A program made the position numbers and the translations under genes. A DNA stretch of 64,000 nucleotides from Bimuria novae-zelandiae CBS 107.79 (taxonomy: Eukaryota; Ascomycota; Dothideomycetes; Pleosporales; Didymosphaeriaceae): the NCBI GenBank assembly GCA_010015655.1, contig ML976716.1, positions 298,426 through 362,425 of the forward strand, written 5' to 3'. This document shows, piece after piece, positions 35,376 to 47,124 of this stretch; the stretch's first letter is position 1, and each line of letters opens with the position of its first letter. The notes below the pieces were generated by a model. That model was not told the origin of the DNA and did not search any database. It saw nothing but the letters and a program-made list of their open reading frames with translations.

Positions 35376-35905
35376 TTGTGCGTGTTTGGTTGCGGCAACG
35401 TGCCCGACTATAAGTTCCCTAAGCTATCCTCTAAAAAGTGCAGCTACTACACCTCTTAGAATAAGAAGTGTAACCCTATAAGTATGGCGATTCCGATTCC
35501 AGTCTGCTTTAATAATAGATTAGGTAGGTGCCCGACTTCGTAGAGTCTAAATTTCGGACTTTTAGGAGGGCCTTGCGGGATTAGGAGGGGGCTAGCGAGG
35601 AGGACGCTGCTAACCTCTAACCTGCACTCGACAAGGTTGCGAAGGACCTAGGCATAATTGTGCAGGTCACCTAGGCGGGTGAGGCTGGGCTGACTTTTGT
35701 GGAATTGCTGCTCGCGCAGCATTCTGCTTCTATGCAGGTGGAGGATTGTCTGCGGCGTGTGGAGGAGGCAGTGGATGATCTTCATGACACCATAAGGACG
35801 GCTTCGGAGGGGGGTCGGGGGAAGGGAAATAGTAAGGGGAAGGGGAAGGCGCTTGCTGCCCTTAAGGGTGCTCTACCTGAGCCCTCTAATTTGGATAAGG
35901 AGTAG
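35376..35905 (+). pseudogene. Antisense accessory ORF of Gypsy-4
   Basis: Opposite to gag-pol, between the chromodomain and the polypurine tract, as in Gypsy-1 and Gypsy-2. The Cys-rich start (K-C-S-(C to Y)-C... type: TGC at 35439, a K-K-C about 30 nt later, two further Cys) is in a different frame from the tail. The tail is open at 35699..35905, with RIP stops upstream, and encodes a Leu/Glu helix (V-E-D-C-L-R-R-V-E-E-A-V-D-D-L) and a Gly/Lys-rich segment. A frameshift or an intron must lie between them. The tail differs from that of Gypsy-2. Function unknown. Confidence 0.5.
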
Positions 35906-36049
35906 AATTTTGTTTTTTTCTTTCTTTTCTTTCTTGTACTATTAGAATTTAAAACTCTTAGGCCTGCTACTCTGTTCCTTGTTCCCATGAGTGAATCCAC
36001 TAACTTAATACCTTTGGAGGTCCGGGGCGATTCGGATACTTGTCGTAAA

Positions 36050-39000
36050 ATTATTTTAACTTATAGGGGGCTCCTATAAAGTTTAATACAGGATACTATA
36101 CTAGATCCGGGTCATGTCCTACCCACTTAACTCTATATTTAAGGGTATTTTAGGATAGCTTACTAGCTAAGATCTCCTCAACTTCCTATTCCTCTACTTT
36201 ATTAATAGGGACACCTGGCGGTTTTAGAGCTTCTTGTCCTGGCAGTAGGTCTTAAGGATCTTTATAGAGGAGATTTAGAGTAAAGATATTATAGATTTAG
36301 GACCCTAAAGGAAGTTTAAGTCTATATAAGTAACCAACTTGTTCTATTACTTTAAAAGGGCCCTCCCACTTGTCGGATAGCTTTTAGCTGGGTCTTAACA
36401 CCATAAGGTTGCGAGCGTCTAGGTAGACTATATTACTAACTTCCTAGTTAACTGGGCGACGGTGTTGATTGATTACAGATCGTATTTAGTCTTGTGCTCG
36501 TTCTATATTTTCCTTCGCTAGCTGCCAAGCGGCATGCATTTGTTTAGCTAGCAATTAAGCATCTATAATATTTAAACAATCCTAGGGCTTGGTGAATAAG
36601 GTAGGATTCTAATCCTAACTTTGACGGGGTTCGGAGCCATACAGGATCTAGTAGGGTGACATGCTAATAGCCAAATAGGGTAGAGTGACCTGCGCTCGAT
36701 CGATCAGGGGTAAAAGTAAACTCCCGTTATCCTGGTAGTAGGATATGAAAGGGCGTAGCCTCTGGTCGATATACTTATTCATAATTTCTGTCTAGCCATC
36801 TGTCTCTTTATAGTACGCGGTAGATAGCTTCACTTTAACGCCTATAATCTGACAAAACTCCGACCAGAATGTGGAAACAAACTAAGGACCTCGATCAGAG
36901 ACAATAGACTCCAGAGTATGTCCGAATCGGTACACCTATTATACGAACAAGTTAGCCATTTTGCGGGCATTAATCGATTTGTAGCAAGGAATAGATACTA
37001 CTTGTTTAGACAAACAATTAATAACTACCATAATCTGATCGTATCCGGCCCTGTCCTTAGGAAATTCCTTAAAGTCAATACACAGATGTTGCATAGGCCT
37101 ATTAGGGATAGGTAACGGATATAAAAACCCTAGAGTAGGGGTCTGCCTTAGGTGTGCACGTCGGCAGGGAATGTAGTTTTGTACATACCGCTTACAGGTA
37201 GCTTCTATTCCCTTCCAGTAGTACTTTCGAGAAAGCAACTGGTAGGTTTTTGTATAACCTAGATAAGCCGTTGACTTCTAATCATGGATTTCCCGAATGA
37301 GGCGGGTACACAGAGTAGATTCGGGAGGGACGCACAGTCTGTCGTTATACAGAATAAGACTATTATAAATCCAATATTTCTCTAGTAGGGACTAGCGTTC
37401 TGTGATAAATCCGAGGCGGTTCTCCTGTAGCAAGGCTTTAATAAGTTAATAGGAATCTAGACTCATAATGTCTTCATTAGTTGACAAGGCGAACACGTCG
37501 ACTTCGGCATTAGACTTCTTGATATAGGTCTGGGCCAGGTCGGAGTTAATTCGGGGGTTAAGTCGATGGGGCCCTAGGAATACTTGGCTACAATTATCAT
37601 TTTAAATAGCCTTAAGGTCCGCAAGATCTTATTCTTATTAACTTAGGATATTAGCTCTAGCGTTGCTTTTACCTGGCGTGTATTTAATCTAGAAGTTAAA
37701 CGAGGATAGCATTTCGTACCAGCGAACTTAACAAGCATTAAGGACCTTAGTAGTTATAAAGTATTCTAAGGATCGATAATCTAAAAGAACTTAGATTATA
37801 GTTTAGGTAGAAGCGAGTTCTGCGCGCTACTTAATAAAGGCAGTAATAATAGCGAATAATTCCTTATCATAGATCTCTCAGTTTAGTTCGGATCCGGTTA
37901 GGACATGACTGTAGAATACCACTGGTAGAACTTTTCCATCTGGATGTTCCTGGGATAGTACTCCTGCAATTACTCCGTCTAATGCGTCTGTTTCTACCCT
38001 AGTAGGTAGTTCAGGGTCGAAGTGATAGAGGGTGGGGATGGCCAGTAACGCCTGTTTAATTTGCTAGAAGGCGACTTTACACTCCGAACTCTATTTAAAT
38101 AGGATTTAAGGACTTTACAGGGTACTAATAGGTTTCGTAATACAAGAGAAGTCCTTAACAAATTGCTAATAGAACCTAGCAAATCTAAGGAACGACTTCA
38201 CACTTATTACAATCGTGGGGGCTTTCCAGTTCCGTAGTGCTTCTACCTTGGCTGGATCTACCTCCATACCAGTATTGGTAAGGATATAACCTAGGTATCG
38301 GGTCCGAGTCACATGGAATTCACTTTTGAGGATGTTAACTTAGAGGCCGGCTTTTCGGAGACGATCTAACACCTTCTGAACGTGCTCAATGTGTTCTTTG
38401 ACGGTGTTGGAATAGATAAGGATGTCATCTAGGTACGCAATGCAGAAGTCGTCGAGATAATTAATAAAAACGTTATTTATGTATCGCTAGTAGGTGGCTA
38501 GTCTATTACACAACCTAAAAGGCAATACCTTGCACTTATAAGATCCGTATTAAGTCTAAAACATGGTGTACTCTTCTAATTCAGGATCTATGCGAATTTT
38601 ATTAAAGGCAGCTTAGATATCAAATTTAGTAAATATCTTAGCCTTAGAGGGGCGAGCTAAAAGTTTGTTAATTCTTAGAATTAGGTAGGAGTCCTTTCGG
38701 GTTAGAAGGTTAAGTTTATAATAGTCTACACATATTCGAAAATCTCCGTTTAGCTTTCGTACACAAAGGATAGGAGACGCGAAAGGGCTTTAACTATGCT
38801 TAATAAATCCCTTTTAAAGATGTTCTAAAACGTACTTTTTAATAGCCTCTAGTTCTTCCAGACTAGATTTATATAGAGGACTGTAGTTGTTCGGAAGGGG
38901 TTCGGTGAGCATAATCTTATAGTTATATAGTTAGCGCGGGGGTAGCTTATCGGCCGTAGTCTTGCTAAACATATCTTAATACTAATGGTATATCTAGGGA

Positions 39001-41100
39001 AGTCGTTCTTTAACAAGACAAGCATTCTTAGGATCTTTAGCGTGGCGTTAAGTTTGTATATAGTCTAACAGGCGTTCGATTTCGTACAGAGAAGTAGTAA
39101 AGAATTCGTTAACTAGCTTTTTTATGTTAAAGTAAAAGGCGTTTGCTAAGATAAGAGTAATTATAGGCATCCGCATCGCCTGCGGAGCGGATACGGAACG
39201 GGCAGGTTTTGGAGCGGGATCCTAAGAAATTAGGGGTACTGTCTTCCTACTTAGAGGGAGAGGATGAGGCAGTCGAATGAGGCCCTTAATGCGATTAACT
39301 ATAGGGCTGTTCTTCATCCGATATTGTTCCTGTTCCTATAGGATATCCCGGCGACGAATGTCTTACTACACCTCTAAGTTTTAAATTAGCTATTCTAGCT
39401 GCATTAAGATAGTTTTAGAGGGATCGTAGGTCTTAGGATACTTTACTAGCTATAAGATCTAATTCCGCTCCGTATCTAATTAAAGCTTAAAGCGCTTAAG
39501 CTATTAGAGTCCTAGGATACAGTCCTGTGTTCCTAAGTCTATTACTATAAAGGGGCAGTTGCGAATCGTTCGCCTATCTATCCTTATGTACAAACGAATG
39601 TATCGGTCCACTAGGGCACGAATCTTATTCAAGAACCCTCGAACCATAACGCGGTATAGTAGTTTTCGGATAAGAATATAAAGTAACTAAGATAAAGAAG
39701 CTATAATTTAAGAATTAATAAAAAGAAAATCTTAGGCACTAGTGTTAATAAGGGCATTAAGTTAGATCCCGTACCTGTTCAAACGGAGTACGAGGGGGGT
39801 TTAAAAGTAAGGACTTTTTAGTAACTTTAATAAATCTATATTAGAAAGGTCGTACTTACTTATACCTAGGGCGGAGGCTTTTCCTAGGCGTCTTTATTTC
39901 CCGGGGATACTTCCTCATCCGCATTAACGTATTCTTAATTAGAGTCTGGTTCTACTCCGATTTCGCGGACGCGGGGTTAAGGGCAATCTCTAATAAAGTG
40001 TCCTAACTTTTTATAGTTATAGTAGGTGTTAGAACTTGTCTGTATTATTAGAGGTTGCGACGGCGGGACTATCCTATCTTAGGGTGTATTTAGAGTAGAT
40101 TCCTTAATAAGCCTGTATAGTACCTTAGTTAGGGTACTAAGATAAATTTCTTCCTTATAGTTCTTCTAACGTAGAGGTTAATTTATACTAGTTATAAAGC
40201 AGGTAAAGGAACTTGTTAGTGCATTTCGCGTTTCTAAGTTAAAGGCTATTAGGTGGGCTACTATTTTCTTAAAGGAATTATTCTATAGGTGCTTAAACCC
40301 TATATTTAGAGCCCTTAAGGATAGTGTTATCTTTTCCTACAGGAATAGAGACTATTTATCTTTATAAACTCTGCCTTGGATTGCTGCACTAATAAACTTA
40401 GCCTTAAAGGCAGGGAAAGTTTCCTTAGAGGTTATTTTTAAGCGTTAAAACGTAGTCTAGTACTTAGCTTCCTTATTATTAGATATAAAGAAGGATAATA
40501 GTAGTTTAATCATCTCCTTAGCATTCTTAAACCGTAACGTATCTAAAGTAGCTAGGTACTGGGGTTCCAAATATTCGCGAGCGGTACTAGAAGTATGTTC
40601 CTACACTAATGCCATGCGAGCGCGTTTACTTAGATAGTAATCCGCGTTAATCTCAAGACGGTCCCTAATTAATGCTTGCTATTAAGGAAAGATAAGTTCT
40701 TTCCTATTAATTAGGGATTCTATCTTAGGAGTTCGCTTGGATAGCTTTGCCATAATAGTGGCGGGAGATTCGGACTAGTATCGGAGGGCTGTCGGGGGTG
40801 ATTTAATTATAGGCCAGGCTTAGTCCCTAGCTTAAGATTCTCTAGTTAATTGCTCTAGTTGTGCTTGCATTTAACGCAATTAGTTCTAAAGAGCTATTAT
40901 TAGGTTAGCGGATTAAACTAAATTAGCTTTAGGTCTAATAATAAGATTATTTAGAGCATTATTGCTTTCTTCGTCTTCTTCGCTCTTTAAAGGTTCTAGG
41001 GGTGGCTAACGGTCTCCTTAAGTCCGACTCTGGGCCGCCTGCCGTGCCGTTTTTAACAATACTAAAGCAGACATTAACGTTTAATTTTAAGTCTATAGGT
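36050..41100 (-). pseudogene. Gypsy-4 gag-pol with chromodomain, RIP-damaged
   Basis: Minus strand, N to C: the knuckle (C to Y)-x2-(C to Y)-x4-H-x4-C at 39983..40024; the reverse-transcriptase active site [10 protein letters not shown] with YLDD at 38424..38435; an RNase H motif near 37870 (S-E-L-N-x-E-I-Y-D-K-E-L-L); a 99-codon open stretch at 36939..37238 with the integrase zinc domain (C-x9-C-x3-H part) and catalytic start C-I-D-F-K-E-F-P; and a chromodomain V-E-E-I-L-A-S-K-L...Y-R-V-K-W-V-G-H-D-P at about 36060..36185. Limits approximate. Confidence 0.9.
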
Positions 41101-41328
41101 TATTAGTAGTTACCACTTTTCTACCTTAGCGCAACTTTACGCGACTTTTCTAAAGTTAATCTAATTTGTCTATAATTAGGAGTTCTAAACCTAAAGGCTT
41201 TAGTTGGCAGGAGGTCTCTAGAATCCTGCCTATAGAGAAAACCAGGGACGCGCCGACGCGGGTCCGTTCCGTTCTTATAGCAATATTCTTTAAAGCCATC
41301 ACCGGCAGTAACGACCTTTTCCGTATAA

Positions 41329-41714
41329 TATATTAGCGTAGGTCACTTAAAGGATCGATATTAGCGTATTTCCTAGTAGAGGCATGTAGGAGTGCGTGTA
41401 TAAGAATATAGCCTCGAATAAATTAAGTGCCTATAGGCCTAGTACGAAAGGATACGGAAAAGGTACTAAACTATAAAGGCCCTAAGCTCCTCTAAATACA
41501 CCTCTTCCTAGATAGCTAGCTAGCACATATCTGCCATAGGTTGACCGTTGGTCTGATGGATCCGAAATAGGTCCGAATCGGATCCGTAGTTCCCCATCGG
41601 TCTGATAGATCCGAAATTGGTCCGATACGGATAAGTGTTGGTTTTCGGATGATCTTGAATCCTGTCTTGACTGGCCAAGGGTTCTCGTGTCGACGAGCGA
41701 TTGTTCCTGTTACA
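41329..41714 (-). repeat. 5' LTR of Gypsy-4
   Basis: 386 bp. It starts TATATTAGCG where the left LTR has TGTATCGGCG (RIP-type changes) and ends ...CCTGTTACA before the GGTAT duplication. Confidence 0.95.
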
Positions 41715-41719
41715 GGTAT

Positions 41720-41950
41720 ATATATACAGGACGGGTTCCTTTATTATGCTCCTTATAGTTAACTTATATATCTTCTATACGAGTACGTTCTCCTATATAG
41801 ACTAATAGTTATCTTACTTTATTATAAAATTAAATTATTTAGACTCGCGCTAAGTGTCGCGTCAACTTATACTACTAAATAATTTATAAAGTACTATGAT
41901 ACCTTACTACCCTAACCTAGATTAGAGTAAGGTGTGAGCGCCTTATAACA
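41720..41950 (+). repeat. LTR variant X2, right part
   Basis: Reverse complement of the first half of the Gypsy-2 LTR, ending ...CCTTATAACA. It contains the shared GAGTACGTTCTC and ACTAATAGTTATCTTA stretches. The bases after 41950 do not repeat those before 34134, so no target duplication was found for the X1-X2 tandem. Confidence 0.75.
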
Positions 41951-42440
41951 CATAACATATATTATAAATATATATTAAATTAAGCTATTAAGAAGTTATT
42001 ATAATTTATAATAATAATTGAAAGGGTGTTACTAGAATTAAGTACTAAAATAAGTATTCTTTTTTTCCCTTTTACAGATTACGTAATAGTAGGCCTATTA
42101 TAATTTTTCTTTTTTTATTAACCCTGGATCGCAGCTTCTTATAGTACAAAAAGTATTAAAATCTATAAAGTAAACTAGTTTAGAAGCTGGAGTGTTAGTA
42201 GTGTAATACACTCGCTTGTGTAATTAGCTTACTTATAAAGTATATTATATATAAGAAATTAATCTCCTTAGCGGATAGTCTAATTCACTTTACGTGGATT
42301 TCTTTAGTATTTTAGAAAACTCTGCTAGTAGTGCTACGTTATTAAACTAATTAAGCTTTCTAATTAAGTCTACCCTCTAAGGCTTAACTAGAACCTAAGT
42401 TTTTAACTCTAGGCTTAGCTTAACTAACTAGTTACGTGAT
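41951..42440. other. TA-rich boundary region with dispersed repeat
   Basis: No gene. 42010..42250 resembles the inverted segment near 33260..33550, the candidate tRNA-derived repeat. From about 42480 the base composition changes to that of the gene island. Confidence 0.45.
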
Positions 42441-42681
42441 TATTATGCTCGATCAAGCCAATCAAGCCAGCTGATTGTTAGCAACTATGCGCCGAAGGTG
42501 CGTGGCTCGCGGGGGGAGGTTGGACGTGGGCAGGACGACGATATGAAGATAGAGTAGGACGCGAGACCAGAGCTTAAGTAATCTGTGTCACTCTTGGCCA
42601 GGTTATATCAAGTTTATCGTGCTGGAGCGACGCTCTCTGGCTGCATAGCGTGCTGCTTTCTTATTTATTCTATTCGAATGA

Positions 42682-43050
42682 ATGATTGATGATAACCACA
42701 GCTCAACCGCACTTTCAGACCCCATCACACGCCTATACAACAGATACAGCGTGGCAGCGCAATGGCGCATTTATATGGTACGCGATAACACTCTGACCAT
42801 GACAACATCACAGCACTGTCGCACTCGTACTAAATGGTACAAGATACGCATCCAGGATGCACATGAAGATTATTATGCTCGCCGTGTCACTGCTCATGCG
42901 CAGCCCATCTCGAACCTCTCCCTGCAGCAAAAACACCTCACCCTATCCACACCGTTAACATTACAAAGCCCCCTAGCAGATCTCTCGTCGCGCCTGCCCC
43001 CGCGCTCGGTTTACGCTCCAAATCTTTCTTGGACGATATGTCCATCGTAG
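42682..43050 (+). CDS. Doubtful 122-codon ORF
   Basis: An open frame between the transposon block and the MRJP-like gene, convergent with that gene. It is rich in Thr, Ser and Leu, with no motif, signal peptide or membrane segment that I recognise and no clear promoter. It may be chance or the 3' flank of the neighbour. I do not recognise a family. Confidence 0.15.
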   Translation: MIDDNHSSTALSDPITRLYNRYSVAAQWRIYMVRDNTLTMTTSQHCRTRTKWYKIRIQDAHEDYYARRVTAHAQPISNLSLQQKHLTLSTPLTLQSPLADLSSRLPPRSVYAPNLSWTICPS

Positions 43051-43139
43051 ACTCGCTGCACGACGGTGGCCCAGGAGCCACATAGAATGTTACATCGGGA
43101 CTAGGCACGACTGCAGCGGTCTTCGTAAAGTAGGCTAAG

Positions 43140-44626
43140 CTACTTCAGCGAGACACGCGTCCCGTTCCCAGGCAACTTCGCGCGGAAAAGGACGAACGGG
43201 CGAACACGGCGATCCGTTCCGGGGTAAAAGGCTGAGGAGAACGAGAGCTGGTTGACGGTGAAGTAAAGGTAGCCGTCTGCGCCGGTGGACACTGGGACTT
43301 TGTCAGCCGAATCAAGTCAAGGAACCCTCTGTCTAGCCTAGACAGAGAAGTTCGGATGCGCATGTATGTGTAGCCCGGGGTAACACGAGTCGCATAACCA
43401 CTTTCGGTATTTGGACAGATAGTGTAGGCGGTAGAATGAGAACTGGGGGAATCGCTTACTCGTATCGACCCAGTTTATCCTAGGGTCGCGGACGAACGTC
43501 GTGCTTGACGCATTCGCTGGGTTGAAAAAGCTTATGGCCTCCTGCTCCATGTTACCCGCGTAAATGAAGCTGTTGGTGTCGGTTTCCAAGCCGTCCGAGA
43601 CGCCCTTTTCGCCGCGGTTACGTATCGCATTTTGCGCCAGCAGTTCAGAGTGAAGACTTTGATCCAGAAGGCGCTCGGTGGAGATACTGTATAGCGTCCT
43701 GCTTCCTACTGCCGTCCAGTACAAGTCCTCACCATCCGCCCCCAGCGCGATTCCGTCAGACCCAAAGGGAAGGTACGTCAACGGCTGTCCCGGTCCAGGA
43801 ATGTAGTACAGCGGATCGCCCCAGACAGAGGCGACGAAGCCGCGCTCGGGCCGCACTTCGGGCGTACCGTCGAGATGTCGCCAGCTCTTCCCGCTGCCCA
43901 AATCGACTATGATGATACCGTTGCGGCCTTCTGTGCTGGAGTCGGTGATGTAGGCTGCGCCCTGACCTGACTCGGTTAGGTGCGGCCGCAGGTCGAAGCG
44001 CACATCGTTCAAGTAAGAATCCGCGAATGCAACGGTGGGAGGGAAGACGATTGTTTGGACGACTTGGTCGTTGGACAAATCGACAGCTATGAGTTTAGGT
44101 CCGCCATATGTCGCCGGGACAAGGGTGCTGTTGGGCGTGAGGGCACGGCCGGTATCTAAGATCCAGAGTCTGTCCAGAGGGTCTAGAACGACAGATTGTA
44201 CGCCGATCAAATAGTTCTGGTAGTTTGCGCCAGAGGTTGGGTATGTTGAGTAATTGATACTGCCGCCAGGTGGGTTGTTCATTTCAACACTGGGATAAGC
44301 ACGCTCGATGTTATTGCCGATGAGCTCTGCCACTGTGTATTTTCCATTGCTGCCGTCATTGGTGTTGTTTGCGTCGAGGCCCGGCGGATAGTTGGAAAAT
44401 TTGCGGCCAGACCGAGAGACTGTGACACCTGTGGGAAATTCAGCACGCTAGTCACGAACAGATCTGTAAACTAGCGAGAATTCGGGGGACGCGGACCTGT
44501 AGGCCATTGATCGTTGTATAAATGGACAATTTCCAAGGGCGGACCGTAGACGCCTGTGTCTCGCGCGATCTGCGCGCTCGAGAGCACGGGAACGAGCAAC
44601 GCTGTTAGCATGGAGAGTGACCACAT
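43140..44626 (-). CDS. Secreted MRJP/Yellow-family protein
   Basis: I model three exons: 44626..44497, 44428..43460 and 43297..43140 (stop TAG), total 1257 nt, 418 aa. The 68- and 162-bp introns have GT-AG ends and joining them restores family motifs. Residues 1 to about 19 are a signal peptide (hydrophobic core L-T-A-L-L-V-P-V-L-S-S-A). The body has the major royal jelly/Yellow signature: S-V-V-L-D-P-L-D-R-L-W-I-L-D-T-G, later Y-L-N-D-V-R-F-D, A-Y-I-T-D-S-S and S-D-G-I-A-L. Exon 3 supplies A-D-G-Y-L-Y-F-T-V-N-Q-L and a basic C-terminus. The fold is a six-bladed beta-propeller; fungal members have no settled function. It lies at the edge of the TA-rich block. Splice sites are inferred. Confidence 0.88.
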
Positions 44627-45032
44627 CCTGAAAAGCGCAAGATTGTAGAGGAAATCGCAAAGAAGATGCTGGGTATCGCCGTTGCTATATTTACTATCGG
44701 TCTCTACAGCCTGTCGCTAACACGTAGGAACGAAACGCAAGCCAGCCCTGCTGTCCCCCGCACTATTCCTTGCAGAACCGAGAAGTCATCGCGTCATCAT
44801 GATCATCGACAATGAGGTGACAGACATTGAGATTATCCTTCGCGGTTCGTTTTCGAACTAGGTTGGAAGAGCGCTCAGAAAATGGCGTAAGGTACCCCAC
44901 AACGGCTAGACTAACCGTTCCATTAGGCCCTGACTCGCCCATACGTCATCGACCGGGAATGCCAAGAATCTGGAAATAAACACCGCATATGCAAGGTGGA
45001 TGCGCAAGTTGTTGCATTTGGTGATGTGGGCT
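44627..45032. promoter_or_regulatory. Intergenic region upstream of the MRJP-like gene
   Basis: 406 bp between the MRJP-like start and the MED17 stop, both genes on the minus strand. It must hold the MED17 3' end and the MRJP-like promoter. No clear TATA box or other site was identified. Confidence 0.5.
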
Positions 45033-47124
45033 TTACCCTAGCCAGCTCCTCACCTTATCCTTTAGGGATGGTCGTCCGGAGGTGCCATTCCAGGTGAAGG
45101 ACTCGACTGCTACACCGGTGGCGAGTTGCCCTTGGGCCCTTGCAGTCACTTTCATGGTCGCATTCTCTATTGCGATTTCAACGTAGTCCTCTTTGATAAA
45201 GCCTTTCTTGCTTCCTCTCGAAACTACCCAAATGCAAGGTTCCGAGGACTTGATGGCCGACCTTCCGTGATATTCTTGGAAAAGCAAGGTCTGGGAGATG
45301 TCTAGCGAAAGAATCCAGTCCAAATAGGTTTTCACCTCCTCGGTCGACGTGAGTTTTAACTGTCGCTGAGGGTCGTGTTCGAGATTGAGCAATTTAATGA
45401 GAGAGGGCGGCAGGGTAAGCTTGTGCTCTGTGCCAAAATGTGGTGGGCCGATGTAGGTCCTCGTACCGATGATAACATTTTCTGGCGGAGATCCAACTGA
45501 CGATGACAGTGATAACGTAGCCTTCCCTTCGAAAGGCCGAATGAATGTCGCTAGGAGTTGATCTGTGGCGGTGAAGTCCTTGGTGGTGTCGGCTTTCTTT
45601 ATCGTTTCGGTCAATTTCTCCCACTCCATCTCCCTGGTCGCCTGGAGAGCCACCTCTAGTCCGGCACTCCTCAATGTGCTTACGATTGTACCGAGATAGA
45701 CGTGAAGTGAATTTACCGCATTCATATGACTGAGCATTGCTAGCAGGGTACGCAGAAGCGGAGGCGTGGGCTGTTGGCGCTTGTGCTGTGTCATCGGAGG
45801 TGGAAGTCGAGTGCGCCTGAACAACCGCATACGATGCTCATGCGCGAGCAATATCCGCAAGCCCTCGGCGATACTCTGGGCGAGTGGGCTCTGACTGGCA
45901 TCTGAAGTAACAAGACTGCTGTCATCTTGGGCTATACAGTCGATCAATATCTTGCGAGGCACAGAATGTTCACCGGGTACTGGGACATGGATGACTGTGT
46001 CTCTTAGTTCAACTCCATAGGAGAGCAACTGCCGGCTCTCTATTGACATTTCGTAGAACAGCTCTTCCTCAAAGAGCGATGCTCGAGCAAGCTGAATCGA
46101 TTTCTCAATCGCTAGTTCGTCCAAAGCCCCGTGTATGGTTGCTTGCGATGCGCCCATGATGTTGTCATCTTCGCTGATCCGCACGCGGAGCGTCTTCGGT
46201 TTGAGGAATAGAGCAGGGTCCAGAATGATGCTGCCGTCATCGTCCATGCGCAACGGTGCCAAACCGCGTGATCTAAATTGATTGCTAGCTAGAGAACGTA
46301 AGCATTGAGAGATTCCACACAATGCAGCAGACTTACCCTCTGGAGGCCCGAACTTCACAGCGTAGGGAGCATTCTTGATGCCCTTCCACGTCCGCTGCAC
46401 CGGCCAGCCCTTGTCTGAGATGGACAGCATCTCGCTCCAGTATCTGGTCTCCTTGCGGATGTTGCTCTCCAGGTCGGTCGCAGCCTTGAGCAGCGTATCG
46501 GTGGCCCAGTCCAGCGCCTCGATCCGCGAGCCTTTCATGACCAGAGCCTTCCTCCTCTGGATGTACTCCAACTGCCCCTTTTTGGGATCATCGGGCCTGA
46601 TCTTTGATGGGTCTGGCTGTTCGGCCAGGGCTTCTTTAACCAGACCGAGCGATCCGCGCGGAACCTTCATCTGCTGGAACATGGGCGTATAAAGGTTCTC
46701 GGACTCTTTCCGATTCGGGTGCTTCGAAAGATCGCGGGAGAGGATGAGGGAGACGAGGTTGAGCGCATTGCCGGCCGCAAATGAAGCCCACCTAGAAACT
46801 GTCAGTGTAAATATGTACACTGTGACGGTTTTCCTACTCGAGCTTGCTGTACACATCATGCCTGGCTTTGCCCAGCTTCTCCACCATCTCAGCCTGCGAC
46901 AGGACTTCCTCCTTCTTGTCCTCCTCCACCGACTCCACAATGCCATCTCTTCCGGCCGCAATATCCTCCAGCAGCGACTTCTCGGTGATTTCGCGCAGGT
47001 ACTGCTTCCGCTCCGACGTGAGCTGCCCGACTTGGGCAAAAATGTCCTCCTTGCTGAGGGCTTCCTTCTCAGGCGCGGGCCATGGCCGCAGCGCGACGTT
47101 CGACAGCGCATCCAGGCCCGCCAT
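45033..47124 (-). CDS. MED17: Mediator complex subunit 17
   Basis: Head-module subunit of Mediator (yeast Srb4), a nuclear RNA polymerase II coactivator. I model exons 47124..46838, 46791..46337 and 46288..45033, total 1998 nt, 665 aa. Intron 1 (46 bp) joins ...Y-S-K-L-E to W-A-S-F-A-A-G-N-A-L. Intron 2 (48 bp, GTAAGT, CTTAC branch, CTAG acceptor) joins G-P-P-E to A-S-N-Q-F-R-S-R-G-L-A-P-L-R. The alternative ATTTAG acceptor would shift the frame. The start M-A-G-L-D-A-L-S is chosen because the longer frame upstream of intron 1 is a shadow rich in Arg. Family marks are a charged coiled N-terminal part, R-G-L-A-P-L-R-M-D-D-D-G-S, and the C-terminal V-R-S-W-L-G. Recognition is from memory of fungal Med17. 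Confidence 0.87.

Larger units (their letters stand above)
34829..41714 (-). mobile_element. Gypsy-4, complete chromovirus inserted in LTR X2
   Basis: A 6886-bp element with two 386-bp LTRs (34829..35214, 41329..41714) and an exact target duplication, GGTAT (34824..34828 and 41715..41719). The polypurine tract in minus sense (CTACCCCCTCC on the plus strand) follows the left LTR. The minus strand has gag with a knuckle, reverse transcriptase, RNase H, integrase with an H2C2 zinc domain, and a chromodomain. The plus strand has an antisense accessory ORF at about 35376..35905. Many frames are broken by RIP stops. Confidence 0.96.

Noticed and set aside
42445..42480. Second hAT MITE
   Set aside because: Only the inner AATCAAGCC-type stretch is present; no second inverted repeat or 8-bp duplication could be found.
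42682..43050. Confident protein-coding gene
   Set aside because: No motif, no intron signals and biased composition; listed only at low confidence.
45033..47111. Single 692-codon ORF as the MED17 gene
   Set aside because: Its first 100 or so codons are Arg/Ser-rich shadow of exon 1 and read through two introns; the spliced model starting at 47124 restores conserved sequence.
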